Below are positions 22,301-36,841 of a stretch of 64,000 nucleotides of DNA, piece by piece. How positions within the stretch are numbered: the stretch's first letter is position 1; every line of letters begins with the position of its first letter. The notes beneath the pieces were generated by a model. That model worked only from the letters and a program-made list of their open reading frames with translations, was not told the DNA's origin and searched no databases. Location: assembly GCF_017562075.2 (NCBI RefSeq), contig NC_054082.1, positions 43,361,797 to 43,425,796 of the forward strand, read 5' to 3'. Origin of the DNA: Anopheles merus (taxonomy: Eukaryota; Arthropoda; Insecta; Diptera; Culicidae). Position numbers and translations under genes: made by a program.

Positions 22301-25300
22301 TTGTTTAGAAAGTTCAACCGCAAAAGCTAATGGATCGTTCTTGTGTGAGCGTAGTTTAACTGTGTGCCACTACCGGTGGCATCCGAATGTGAAGGGGGTT
22401 TGCAACCATTTGAAACAGATTCTAAACCATTAATCTTCAGATAAACCCATACATCAAGGGGGAAAGTATCAGGGGAAGCTGCTACAAGAGATAGGTGATT
22501 ACGGCCTCGAATCATTTGACTTTTACTAAAACATTAATTACTACTATACACGGGTTTGTTCTTCAATTCCCCCGCTACACGCTCGTTACTGTTTAAAGCC
22601 TTCAATAAAACAATCGAATTAAACGTTATTAATGATCTAGATCAGCTAAATGTGATAATGATGAGGTTCAGCGCGTGGGATGGAATCGTATCGGATGTGG
22701 CGTGACTGACCGGGGACAAAACATAACTTAGTTCATATTCAGAGAGATAGAGTAGAAAAAATGCAATATCGTATCGCATTAGCATGTTTTAATTTCATTT
22801 GTATATTATAATTTTTATTCTTTATTTACCTTATTCCAATCAGAGAATCAACAAATTGGATTTGTGATGCGTATTGGTGTTTTGAACAATGATGGAACGG
22901 GGTTTGATAAAAAAAAACCTAATTAGCTAGATCAATTGTAATTTCCCGTTCTATCTCTATAAGCATTGCATGAATTGTGGTTAAAGAATTGTTGTACACA
23001 TTTTTATTATTTACCTAACAGCTCCGATAACTAAACTAGGCTGCAAAACAAAAACTCCCCTCATAACTCCAAAACAAACTCCACTGCCAATCACATCATC
23101 AAACTAAACACATTTCCATAATCGTTCGATTCTGTTGCCCATCCCACGTTTGGCTGCGCATGAACTTTTCAACCACAAATTAAATTATCTTCCTCCTGCG
23201 TACCAAGCACGTGAGCCCACCACAAACAAAACGGCAAGCACTGGTCCCGCCGAGCGGTGTGGCACAGATGGTTTTAATAAAGCATGAAATTTCGATCCCC
23301 CTAGCCTTTACGGAACACGATAACCGTTTGCTCCGGCACGGAGGTGGAAAAATAGAACAGTTCCCACAAATCTAAAAGTCGCTAAAGAAATCAAATCAAA
23401 GGCTTACACACCCTGCGGAGCAGTCGTCCGTTCGAACCACACATTCGAGGAGGACCTAAGACAGCAGAGCACTTTATTTCGCTTCAATCTCACCCTGATA
23501 TGAGAATTCGTTGCTTTTTGTTACGCAAAAGAACTCTTCTCCATCCAGCAATCTTGAAGAAGGTATTCACCCCGTTGATTTCGGCAAACCATCGCAAACC
23601 CCTGCACAGACGTCGCTACTGCCTCCGTTTAAACGGTACACACACGCACTCAGGCACCATATAATGTACCACTCCGTGTATGAAAGTAAAGATTTCCTCA
23701 CAAAAGGCTAAGGAATTTATAACTTTGCTTCGCGTTAAACCAATCTTTAGCTCACAAATCACAAACCTCACACCCGTTGCGTTGCCAATAAATCTAACCA
23801 CGTCGGATCGCCGGGTGCCCAGTGTCCCGGAAGCGCCCAAAGAACCGTCACTTCCCAGCGTAGGTGTTATCTGTGTCACTAAGCGAGAAAACGCCACGGC
23901 ACGCTCCTAACAACTAACCCACAAGAAGAACAACAACCCCGTACAGGGATCAATCCACTTGACCATGGAACTACACCGCAATGCGGGACACAAAACACAT
24001 GCCCGCAAGGAACGGGCGTCTTCACCGGCTCACAGAATCCAGTCTCTGTTTATTGGGTTTTGGAACCGTTCCTAAACCGCAGTGTAGCAACAAACCGATC
24101 GAAGAAAGTGTAAATTTGAAAATAGTTTAGAAACAAACGTACACACCCGGCACACTACGCTTACCCCATGTACCGAGGGTTTGGGGCTACGGCGTCCTTC
24201 CCAGTGTTGTGGCTCCAACGTGTTTCGTGCGACCGGAAGAGCAACCGGAGCATTCGAAGTTCTTCAAGCATGTCGAAGAAGCTACTGAATTTCTCACACC
24301 TAACGAGTGTCCTTGCCGTACAGTCGTTGTTTGCCCGCCTCGGATGGTATGCTGAGACGTCTTAAGCACATTCCCAAAACCTGCCCGAGCCGGTACGCTT
24401 CCTTCTCCCTTCCCACTCGCTGAGTGAACAAACATCATCACCGAGACTACGGGGCCAACCGCGACGCAAACCTGAAGAAGGGCACTCCTACGAAGAGCAT
24501 TAAAATCTTAAATTGAACCAATTAATATTCATTTCAGAAGTGGGATCGTCCCTGCCTGCGGTGTGCTTTTGCATATACGGGTGATGGAAAATTTATAGGA
24601 TTGTTATCCGCCACGCTCTCGTTTCCGGCATGTTCCGTCGGGATGCTCGCTAGTGCGTCCCGCTGTTCCGAAGCCGGAAAATAAGGAGCGCTAGTAAGTG
24701 AAAGGATCTTACCATTTGCAAGACAATTTCGCAAATTCGCCTGTCGCCAGCGACAGAATCGACTTCGCAGCTGTCATAAAAACTGATACCTACAACACTC
24801 ACATTTTGTGGAAAGCCGTTTCTCCTATTCATCTCTTTCTTTGCATATTAAGATAAGGACGTTGAGTACGATATTTATTTTTCTAGAATATTCCTTGAAT
24901 CTTCAGGCTCATTGTATTCCTTCTTTACCATTTCACCGCCATTGCTTAATGATCGAAAGATGGTGAACGAGAAATAATTATACCATTCTTGAAATTCAGA
25001 AAAAAAACACCAGCGAAACAAAAGCTACCATCAGGTCGCCATCTTTGGTCGTTCACAGTTAAAGCGATTAATTTGCAGGAACATCTTTCAGGGATGCAAG
25101 GATTATGTGTGGCTTGTGCCTGGCGAACCGGGTGGTAGTGATAGCATAAAACTCTCCATGACTTCTTCACACACTCCTTCCGACCAGGATGAACGGATCT
25201 CCAGGATCCTCTCCTAGGCGGACGGAGATATCGTCCACCGTCCGGCAAAGCGTCGTTCATTTGATGATGATGAGGTTCTGGGATTTTTTTATGTTTATGC

Positions 25301-28300
25301 AATTTACAAATTAACAGGATTATCATTACAGGCTCGGGAACTGTGAGATCAACCGTCATTAAGCTTGGATAGTCCCGTGCGAAGAACGCATACGAAGTCA
25401 CGCGTAGAATAAAACATCCAGCAACAATAGAATGATACTTTATGCACGGAATGATGTGCTAAGAAGCAGACAAGTTATATTGTGGGCGCTCCGGTTTTAA
25501 TTATCTCTTAATTATACCCATATACATCACAGATGGATTGGAAGGAATCCTGAGATTTGGGAACTAGCTCGGTTGCGCATTGTTTATAGGAATCAACAAT
25601 ATCAATTGTGTACAGCGTTCAAGATTCGTGTTTACACAGAAAAACATTTAATATTTATAATCACACAAATTTCTTTACTTTATTGATGCTGGAAGCATAC
25701 GCACATTCTTTACAAATTCCTCTTGCAGCATTCCTTTCCTAGGCGTTCCCTTGTGTACGAGGAGCCCAATTTTCATCTTATGTTATTGCCCACCTTTCCT
25801 CTCAGTCAGTACAAACACTGCACTTAGGTACTGTAAACCTCGACCCAAGTCAAATTTGTCTTGAACGGACCACTTCACATTACGAGTTAGTGGATTGGAA
25901 TTCCTATCATCCACGCATACCCTTCTTACTATCTTGAACGCATACACCCATACTCCCACTTTACTTTCCCTACCCCGGCTACTAACGCGGAATGCTCCTG
26001 GCGGCAGTAACGACACTCGGAAGACATTTATCATACGCAGTGCCAATAACTCTTAACCCCCTCGCCCTTCCTCTTCAACACATACGAGAATTGTTGTCGT
26101 AAGCAAAAGACGCATCTTGGACGTGCGCTATTCTTTTTTGTACGCTTGGTCGCATTGTGTAAGGCAGCAAGATAGGGCGAAGGAAACACAACATGGCTGA
26201 AAAGTATTATTGCGAAATTGCGAATCTTCGCCAAAAACCTTATCCAATTCCACCCCCGCCGCCCGACATTCTTAAGGAATATGGGTGGAATCCGATACGA
26301 GAAGAAGTATTTTGTTGGCACGTAATTTATTTCGAAAGCCTTTCTATCTATCTCCCTATGCAATCCAGTCCACCACCGGAAAACATTGCGAAGAAACTTT
26401 AATCTCTCCTCAAGTCGCCATCTTAAACCCTTGCGCTAACGCATCTCACGACCAGTGTGGGTGTCCTCTCTCGCGTATGGAGTCGATTGGAAAGGTTCGG
26501 AGTGGAAAAGATAGGAAAAATAAATTTAAAACCCCAACTTTAAACCAATCACATTCGTTCTGTCTCTATGCTTAGTGCGACAATACTGTCATAGCGTGTG
26601 TTCTTTTTGAAGTTGCATTATGCAGTCTTGAATATTGTAAAAATATAATATTGCTTTGGCGTGTGTACGTTTGAAAAAATGAGCCATATTCTTGCTAATA
26701 ACTGAGTTAAAAAATTCAAAACCAACTCAATGGTTCTTAATTAGCCATCCCTAAACATGTCACGATTAGAAAACGTGCCTCGACTACTGTTACTTGGCTA
26801 AAAAGCAAAGAAAACTTTCAGGTCAGGTGTACCGTAAATGTCGGTGCTGGAAAAATATCCATCAAAGTTCAATTACCTTAGACGTTGATCCCAAATTGGA
26901 TTTAATGTTCGTAAAATGTGGTAGTGATTTTTCTGGAACACAATCCCTAGACAACAGATTGTAAACGATGAAAACGTGCCACAATGCTGGGTAATTTTCT
27001 TCCCCCAAAATGTTATTGATTTTTTGTAAAATACGGTGCTATAGAATATTAAAATACGTAAATGGTTAACATGTTCAAATCACTAGTCCTTCATATTATC
27101 ACACACATGATATACATAAACACAGTTTTACAACATTTTTAAACAATAAAAACAGTTTCATATAAAACACCCCACGAGACTTAATGGTCAGTAAAGAAAC
27201 GTTATTGATTTACGTCAAACAATCCTCCTGGCTATCATTAATTTGTCCATCCTTTGCGATGAATGGCACAATCCTTTGCGGAAGATAACGACAAACAAAC
27301 GAAACAAGCCTTTTCTTGCTCTTGTCAAACCGTTGTTATTCTTCCATCCGTGCCTATCCTTTCACCAGCTTGGCCGGACACCAACGATACCCAATTTAGC
27401 TAACTAACTAGCTATACCCTTGATATCCCTTTTCCTATACACCGCCCCCGCTAGCCTTGCTTGCACACGAGAGAAATGTACGCCCCCCATGGCCAGTTGT
27501 ATCTCCCGTTCACTAATCTGTCGATTTTCAATGTACATGTGCTTCCTGTGTGATGTTTCCAAAAAGTGGCATTATTCAAAAAAAAAAAGCCCTACGATGA
27601 CGAGGGTGAAAAATATATCCAAAAACTGTGTACCCCTATAGTGCGGGCAGAGGATAAGTAAGCGGACCACCACCGGAACAGTCCGGGAGTCTCTCTCACC
27701 TGAAACAACAACGTAACGCGTGCTTATCGAGCGAAACAAATTTTCTCATATAAATTTCGGCATTAACCTTCTGCTTGCCCACACCTTGCCCAACATTTGC
27801 CCTGGCGGCCGTGCAAGCTGGGCCGTGAAAAGAAATAAACGGGATCCTCCTGCCCCAGCAGTTCAAACTCAACCAGTTCGGGCCACGGAATCCCACGGGA
27901 TAGCTGCCCGGGACGTCCGGGTAGGCTTTTGTCTAACGAACGAGAAATGGATGATTTTTCCAGCGAATTTCCCTTAAAATCCTCCATCCCATCACTGACG
28001 CGCCTATTTCGACGGCAGGTTCGGGGATAAAAAAGGATTTTCGGTACCGTGTTTTCATTGAACACGCTTTGTTTCACTAACGAGATGCTTTGTGCACGAG
28101 CGCTGATGTCCGAAATAATAACGTGGAGACGGGAGAGAGAGCAAAAAAAAAAGATGATAACGAAACAGCTCTCCTCTCCTGGACGGCCTATAATTTTGAC
28201 AAACCCACACACACACTATACAATCCCCCCCAAACAGGCTAGAGATACGCAGAACATCACAGGCACACTCAATGAAAGTTTCCCTCACCAATGGTCCCAA

Positions 28301-31300
28301 AGGAGTTTTTCCTCCCATTAGCGTGCACATCCGTTTTTCGTGACGGCGAGCCCATCGCTGGAGCTCAGGCGACTGGACATCATCTATCCTGTTTATATTA
28401 CTCAGTTCTATTTTTTATTAAACCTTCCCTCTCTTTTGCAGCACATCTCTCTTGGCAGGACAGTGTCCAGGGCATGTAAATGCTCGTCTGTCCACACTAT
28501 CACGCCGGTCCCCATCGCTGTGGCCAATTTTGCGAAAAAAGCCGTACCAGAGTTGGCCCCCATATTTACATCCTTATCAACCCTGCCCGGATGGTGGCCG
28601 AAAAGGGAAATAAAAAGAAACCTCTCGCGAACAGCGTTCCTGCCCGGTGACAGGATTGGTGCCAATGGCGCGTATTGATGGAGCGCGCCCGGCTCGGTTG
28701 ATACCGATGCGTACCATTATTTTGCTTTTAGGTGATGAAGTTTATACTTTTTTATGGCTCTACTCTTTCGCAGGGGCGGCACATAGTCGATTTGCGCTGA
28801 ATAATACAATGTTTAGCTGAACATAACACACTGAGCGCGCATTGATTCCTTTTTGTCGTTGCTGTTTAAAAATGAAGCAAGTGTCCGTGTAAATTTCGGG
28901 TTGTCTACTCGTGTTGATTAAAGCTTAGCAACGGATTACGTGCTTCAATGAGCAAACATTGTTCAGTTGATGGATTCTGTTTTTCGAATGTTCTTAGTGT
29001 ACCCGGCTATTTTCATAGTTTAGGATAGTCATTGAAAGCAAAATGGTAGCAATAATAAATTAAGTTTAACAAGATAGAGTGATTTTCCTGGTTGCTGGTA
29101 TTTTCAAGTTTTCCGAATATTATGATTGTTAAAATCATTAAATGCCCGGCAAACTTTTTTTTTTTTAATTTAAAAAACCAACGATGATTTACGATTTCAA
29201 GTGGCGGAAAATATAAAAAAATGTTAGCACACGTGATCAATTTCCGTACGTACGCTACACAACCCAGCAGCATCATATGTATTCGAGATTTCATACCCGA
29301 GATTTTTTTTTGTTACAGGAATTTCGCATCCTGTGCGTCAAAAAGGACCACATTCGAATGCGTGCTACTTTTTTTTTTAATGAAACACATTCTCTCGTTA
29401 TCATTATACTTTTCAGCGGCCACGTTTGGCTGGTATGTATCGAGCAAAAAACGGATCCCTTTCGCCGGATCTCTTAATCTCATTATCCGTCAGAGTTCTG
29501 CTTTTCAAATGGACTTTGTTACCTACGCAATTCTTGTTCCCCTTTTGTTGTCGCACCAACTCAATGCAATTAGCAAAGAGGCAATGACACCGTTCGATCA
29601 TTTAACGCATAAAACGTAATCGACCTGTTTTTGGTGCACTTTGCAATTTGTCAGTTATTAAAGCTCAACACGAACATTAACTGATGGCAAGAATACAAAT
29701 TACATGCGCAGTTAAAAGTGAAAAGCTTACAACGATTAAGCAAAACCAATAGTTCAGTTCAATCGTTCTTATTTTAAGCCACAGGTAAACATTGTAATCA
29801 ACAAAATATAGGTAATAATAATAATGCCGTTCAGAGAGAATATTTTCATTACTGCCAATTTTACCGTCAGGATGTTCCATACAAAATCACACCGTCGTGG
29901 TCGTGGTGTGTTGGCTAGTCAAAACACAAAAACAAACCCAACAAAAATGAGCATATTGTTCGATGCATTCATTTCCCTCGCCTTACCATGTCTTATCGAA
30001 GGAAGTACTATTTGCGAGACAAACGCTTCCGGTGCTGTCAGTAAAATGGGCTGTGGCGCTGTAGTTGACCCGTGATAAAAGTTTTCAATTCAATTTCCAC
30101 TCACGCTGCCTGAAGCTGCCCACCCACACGGGCGCCACAGGATGCACACATTCTCGGGCCAATTTATCTCTTCCTTTCCGTTCTGCCTTTCCTTTTCCTC
30201 CATCACCCTGTACCATTTGAAATGGAGAGTATTACCAGCAGTGATGGCAGAGAAAAACGGCACGCAGAACAAATGTGAATATTCTGTGAGCTGCCATTCG
30301 CAGCCATTCGGAGGAAGCGCACTCAACTTCAAACACTCGCACATGTGGTTATTTCTATCCTTTATTGGTTTCATATCCTACCCTTCGTTGCCAGCTGAGC
30401 ACACAGCGTACCGTATATCACACGGTTAGTCAGTGTACATGGTATTAAAGGGTTCAATTAAGATATGAAATCCCGATAAGCTAAATTACGTTGATTGTTT
30501 TTTCGCAGACAATATATTCGAAACATTAAGCGTTACCTAGCTACCCGAGCTCATCGACAAGCAATGAGCCGAATAACTTTCGACGAATGATCATCAAACG
30601 TTTCATTGGAGCCATAATTGTTTGTTGACATTTTGTTATTTAACCGTTTCCCTACTTTTAGCTTTACTATTAGTTCACACAACAACTTTTACAAAACAAA
30701 AACCAAGCTTTATCAAACATGGTGTTCAACCGTGACACTACGTTTAATCGGTATAACCAACACTGATACAAATTTAAGCTTTAAAGTTTCACAATGGTTC
30801 TCCCCTAACCGCTGATAAAAATCATCGATCAAGCTCGCTGTCCATGAAATTGCCATTTTACACAAGAGTGCCTTCAAAATTGTCTTCAAAAACTAAATTC
30901 ATCTAAAAAAACCAACGAAGTAAAAATGCCACACGTTTCTCTGGGGAAAAATTGAGAAAAACGGTTGGCGTTATTGCGCTACCAAACGATGATACTATAT
31001 TATCCCTCTCTAAGGTGCAGCCCTTTGATAAAAATTCAGAGCACAAGTGGCCGGCAGGAACCCTTTGGCTTCGGTTGAAAAAAAAAACAAACGTGGCTTT
31101 CCATACAGATATCTGGGCAAGAGGGAGCGTGTGTGTGCATGGGTGAGGGTTATTTATTTTTGCACATATGCTGCGGAATAATTTGAAGCATAAAACAAAA
31201 TCCTTTTTTGTTCTGTCAACTCATCCCCGTCACATACACCTAGAACCCCGGCGGCAAGAAATTCTTTTACTTTCCATTTCTCAATGGATTTCGCACCAAT

Positions 31301-34300
31301 CCTGTGACCGTGTCCAAATGTTGCCCCGAGCTTAGTCCGCTGGAGAATTCGTTCGTTCTAACATTCAGCAAACAACACCATCAAGACCCGTCGGAAGCAG
31401 CAGGACTACATTTTAAAAATATGAAATTAATCAACAAGCAAACATTCGGGACTACTCCGTTCCAGCTCTTTGCCGTAAGTGAAAGCTTCTACCAGGAAAT
31501 ATTTGCACTAGGCACTGGTCATAAGGTTCAACATGTCGCTCGCTGAGCTGGATGACCAGTCGCGGGTTGGTGGAAATCATTTCGAACCGACCGTGCCGTG
31601 GGGCACGGCAGAAAAGGTCAAAAACAGGCGTTTTTGGTAACATTACGAAACGCCGCTAAGGAGGGTTTTTAATTTGAGCAGTTAGCTGTTTATGTTATGC
31701 TCATGCATGTTTAATTGAGCTATCCGCTAGCATGTTGCGCGCCCATTTTGCTCAGCAGGCGATGAACCAGAATGTATTTTCCATCCTTTAGTCGGGGGGT
31801 TCGTTTGGAAACTCGTTGTATTATCGCCTGGGAAAGGGGCTATCCCCAGTCAAATCCAATTCGTGAGTAGTATTGTGAGTGGTCTTTCTGTGCATCGGGC
31901 AAATGAAATGAGCTGATTGGCACGCGTCCCTAAGGAACCCGAAGGCAGGTTAAATCAATTTGATCAAACATTTAGAAATTAATGATCCATTAACAAAATC
32001 CATTCACACATGCAGATCGTTTAGCATAACGTACAAGTGACTCTGAGGATGAGTTTCAGCACAGTAAACAAATGGAATTTGCATGTTACACGTAGTATGA
32101 GGAAATATGTCAACATCTAATACATTTTCATTTAAGATTATCTTTACTCAAGCATCTTGAACATATGCAACGAGCAAAGGTTCATATTATGCCAATGATG
32201 ATGCGCTTTGTGACGTAATACGCTTAGTTTATTCGAAAAGTTGATAATTTGCTCTGGGACTATTAGAGGCAATTATTTTGATTACTTTCTCTTAATAACC
32301 AATCTCCGTAGTAATACAGTATTTTCCCCGGCTTGACAATTCACCATCGGATAACTTTAAATTGGAACAGAAAAAAATATTCATTATTAGGACGCTGTTT
32401 TCCTGATTCCTTCTACCCATTTTCAGTCATATTCGATGAACCTTTAAAATATTCACTTTGATCTGAAAAAGTTTTCTAGCTCAGCAAGGAAAACCAGTAT
32501 CCTCAAGGAATCGGTATGAATTTCTCAGTGGTATTAAAACTTATTTCTCTTCGAAACTACAATTATGTTCTGCCTTGCAAGAGAAAGGTACAGTTCATCG
32601 AAAGCATAAAAGGCCATAATGACCATGCCAACCCATGGGAAGTCTCACAGGTGGTCCTAATGCCCTCGTCTGCCACATCGTAGACGCTCGTAATATGAAT
32701 CCATGGCAAAACATTATTAACTTCATAATTCTAATCTTTATCCTTTTGATGTTCCACTACCGCAACATGTTACAGTGCGAAGCAATCACCTCTTTCCCCA
32801 AAACAGGGCAAGTGCTGCAAGCGCGACGAAGGATAACGCTACACCCAAACACGCATGTCGGATGCAGGATAATCTCTTTTATACATACCTACAACCATTC
32901 AAGAACTTTCAAATCTTTCGATTGTCACAAAAGGCGTTACCGTAAGAAGGTGTAAGTAAACAAGTTTGGCAATAATATTGTTAATAAAAATTAGCGCTTT
33001 TAAGTCTTTTATGTAAAAAGCCCATGTAGATTATTTTAACATCTATATTAGATGCCCAAAATGGTATATAGGAGTTTTTGATAACGAAAATGTAATTATA
33101 AAGGCTATTATTGATTATGAAAGTTTTATTCTGATTCATTGAGTTTGTTGTTAACGTATATTATGCCAACTGCGAGAAAACAAAACGAAGAAAATACTAT
33201 CCTTGCTCTAGGCAACGCTATGTTATTTTTATGGGGTAGGTATCTATGGAACAGAGTTCACATACAAGTTCAAGTAATAAGATAAAAAATACCGAAAAAG
33301 TAACCAAAACGATACCAAGCTAACCTATAACCTGCAAAACTTCCCTCCATAAACAAAACTGCAACATATGGAACGTTTCAGCAATGCCCGCACCGTACAC
33401 TACACTGTAACACAAAAGGGGAGGGAGTAAGCAGAGAGGGAATTATTTTTCCGTAATAAACTATTTACGATGGGATATTAAATAGCATACGAGACCCCTC
33501 GATGAATGCCTACTGCTGGTGACGTCTTGCCAACAATCTCCCCATCACTGCCGCTGCCTATTCAACGCAAACAACAACAACAAAATCATCTCTCCCAACC
33601 AAAACAATCTCTATCCACGCACATCTTCCCACCAGCATCATCACGATGGATCGTAACTGCAAACATGATTTGACCACAGTTCATACGAGCACCTAATATT
33701 TATGTTTTACTTATCGCTTGTCGCGTCCAAACGAAGTAACAAATTGCGAAAGAAACAGAAGTGAGATTTTTTTCGATTTTCTTTCTCTGTGTTACAAATA
33801 TTCCTCAAGCTTATTTTTATTGGATTTAGGTATTTCAATATTCTATTTATATGACTTTAACTCAATTCAACAAAACATTAACTTATCTCCAGGTTGTTGC
33901 AAGATTAATTATTAGCTGCGGTTGTATTCAAATATCCGTAACCCTCCTTCGTGTTCATCTGACGGAACATGATGGACGTCTTTGGGTATTGCATTCGGTC
34001 CCCTTTCCGAACTGATAATTTCATTTACCTTCCAATTGGCTGATGCAATAAAGGGTTAACAATGCAAAATCAAACAGAGCAAACGTTTCACTAGCAACAA
34101 AAGTCCACCTTAAACAGGCTGGTGATTTTAAATCTTTGTTCTCCAAATTAGATAAATAACGCGATAAATGCAATTTGCAACCGCTCTTCGATGGTTACCG
34201 TTCCCGGGTAAAGAGCATCCCCTCGGGTGAACCGTTCTAGACCGAGGGGAAAAGCACCATGCTTCATACTTCAAACAAACATTCAATTTTCTTTTCATTG

Positions 34301-36521
34301 TTTGTCGAAACATGTTTTACTTTTACCAATTTTCGTTTGCTTCGTCTGGTCTGTTTGTTACTACACACCGACAGCAGGGGTTGTTTTCCCACTCTTCTGT
34401 CTTCTCCGAATCCGTCTACCAAGCATGTTGAGATAAAGGTACGATTGGACATTGTTTGTCATCAACATCATCATCGTGGCTCTCCCGACAACAATGAACT
34501 CTCTCCCTGCCAGTTTGAGACTATTTTTGTTCGCCACACATCCTTTAGGGTGGCAACAACCCTCCCACGCGCGAAGGACTAAGTTCACATTGTCCAACAT
34601 ACTCGATATTCATGCAAGCTTCTGACGGCAGCCACTGGCCCTCGCATGTGCAGAAAGAATGCTTTAAAAATACACCTTTAAAAATTCCATTTTTCAGTAC
34701 CAATAGAATAATACCAGTCTGTTTTTTTAACTGTCTCTCTTTCTCTATTACTGTGGACGAGTGTACTCACATTATTCTCGTCTTCTATATTTTTTTAAAT
34801 GGTTCTCGATAAAGAAAAATGACCCACACGAATAAAAACAGGCCCGCCCTAGCACGCGAAGGAAAATCGATTTCAATAAACATTCGATAAACTGTCGCTT
34901 CCTTCCTTCCCTCTCCCATCCCACACTTAGCCGATCAGCTCTTCGAAGCGATTGCTTTCTCCACACTCCTTTATCTATCTTTGATGATTCCTTTTCACTG
35001 CCGGATCCAATTGCGAATCCGCCCCAGAGAGCACAGGAAAACCGGAAAATTCAATCATTCCCATCCGTAAGCGTCACTCCAGTCCAGTTCAACTCCTACT
35101 CCATCACCCAAACGAGAGACACAGAGTGCTTGTCTACCACCTACCCGCATCACCTCCGGCGGAGAGCACCGAGTGACACACGCGACGGCCAGTGACGGGA
35201 CGCGTTCTATGTGTTGCCACGTTGCCACGAAGGGACAGTAGTCGTAAGGCTTGGACAACGCAAAGCGGCCCGCGAGACACACATCACACAACATCGTTCA
35301 TAGTTATTTCATTTTCTTTCTCGTTTTTCTCTGTCTCCTCTCGTTATCGTTTCTCCCCTTCCCTTACACCAGACACGCTATCAGAAACGCTCGGTCGTAA
35401 GGCTACCACCGCCACATGCGAAATAATGCTGTCACACTGTACACCCTCAGGCGTCCTCTTACGTTGTTGCACGAGCTAGCTGGGAGGACTATCCAAAAAT
35501 GCAGCAAAAAAGACTCCCTCGCACATTCGCAGCCGCCCAAGCCGCGCGGTACGCGGGCATGAAATAGTGAAAGCTGCCGCAGTTCTCGTTGGCCATGGGG
35601 AGGTAATTTGAATCGAGTGGAAAAACAAATAGGTAAGAACCTGTTTCCAAACAGCATCGTCCGCAGCCGGAAAGCAGCAGAAGATGCACACAGCGCGAAA
35701 TATATATAAAAAAACGATCTAGTAACGGCAACACACGATTTTCGCGCACGGTGAACCATTTTTCCGTCACAAACGTGCTGGAAGGAAAGCCGTGTGTGAG
35801 GGCTCGGTTGTGGTAAAATACATATCCCCAAACAGTCACAAAAAAAAACCATCACGACAAAAGCTCGCCTGGCCGGTCAGTGTCATATCACGTTGTAGAA
35901 ATTCTACACCATCAGTCCTACACCTTCGGCAGCAGCAGCAGCATCGATCGCTGACGGAGCACGTCAGGCGACAATTCTCCAGAGGCCCCTCGGGAAGTGA
36001 CAAAAACTGAGAAACACTATCATCGATGGGACAAAAAAAATGCCATTCTTAAGCAGCACGTAGTTCTCGGCACTTCCGGAAAACTCTCTTTGCGCTCATA
36101 AGCATAAAGTTTGCAGCCATGATCGCGCAGCGTGACCGGGATAACTGCCATTGCAACTCTTTATGTCGAACAAAAAAAGATGGGATGGTTGCAAAAGACA
36201 ACATCATTTGTTCAAGAAACTGTGAAAAGTACAGTATGTAACAACCGTATTTTCGTCCTACAAGTTGTTAGCGATTTTACGAAGGCAAAATATACTTGAA
36301 CGTGTGAGCCTCGTATACATTTGCATGGTTTAATGGAGGCGGTAGATTTAAGGAAAAAATATGTCTGGCTCATCAGAATGAACGATCGCTTATGACATGG
36401 GGTAAACAAACCCAAAAAAAAGTCATTGTTTTTGATAAAATTAGTAAAATTTGTTATTTCTTTCTTAGAATAACGATGTATTATTTTCGTTATCAGGAAT
36501 TTCAGTTTCAAATATTAAGCT
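16390..36521. other. Gene-poor expanse of about 20 kb
   Basis: Blocks of GC-richer DNA (about 16.8-17.1, 18.0-18.5, 19.5-20.0, 24.2-24.8, 27.7-28.7 and 34.9-36.0 kb) alternate with AT-rich DNA. Open frames of up to 151 codons occur on both strands in the GC-richer blocks and overlap one another. None has a recognisable domain, convincing signal peptide or splice-framed structure. This could be intergenic or intronic DNA with distal regulatory elements. Confidence 0.5.
20388..20407. repeat. (TG)n microsatellite
   Basis: Ten uninterrupted TG units. Confidence 0.95.
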
Positions 36522-36841
36522 ATTGAATGAAAACAGTGCTCTCCAAACTTTTTAGAATCACAAACCATTTGCCTTGGAACATACAAATGCCGCGGCCCAT
36601 ATGTATTGAGGGCCTCGGTATGTATTGTAGTATTAGTTGAAAGCTTTTTGATAAAAATATATTTCAAGCTAATTCTAAACATACTTGTTGAAATTCAACA
36701 AAATTTAACGATATGTATTGTAATAAGCTTTTCTATTTCTATACCATCTAAATCCAAAACCTAAATCAAAAATCATTTCATATCGTGAATGAAAAATGTA
36801 TACCTTGAGAAACACCATAACGAACTGAGCACATTGAATGA
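36522..36841. mobile_element. Possible hAT-like fragment (about 300 bp)
   Basis: CAGTGCTCTCCAAACTTTTT at 36534, followed by GCGGCCCATATG about 60 bp on, resembles the left end of many hAT elements. The 9-mer ATTGAATGA occurs at 36522-36530 and 36833-36841, and GTGCTC (36536-36541) is mirrored by GAGCAC (36827-36832) just inside. The left boundary has 3 extra bases and the right terminus is incomplete, so the limits are uncertain. Confidence 0.35.

Noticed and set aside
24946..25401. 151-codon minus-strand ORF
   Set aside because: No domain or conserved-looking pattern, no promoter or poly(A) context.
27763..28330. Overlapping 85-149-codon ORFs on both strands
   Set aside because: Several frames are open at once, which indicates low stop density from GC content rather than coding.
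35403..35855. Overlapping 150- and 116-codon minus-strand ORFs
   Set aside because: Two frames of similar length overlap and neither has a recognisable domain.
35929..35942. (GCA)n repeat as a polyglutamine-coding exon
   Set aside because: Only about five units, with no long open frame of exon character around it.
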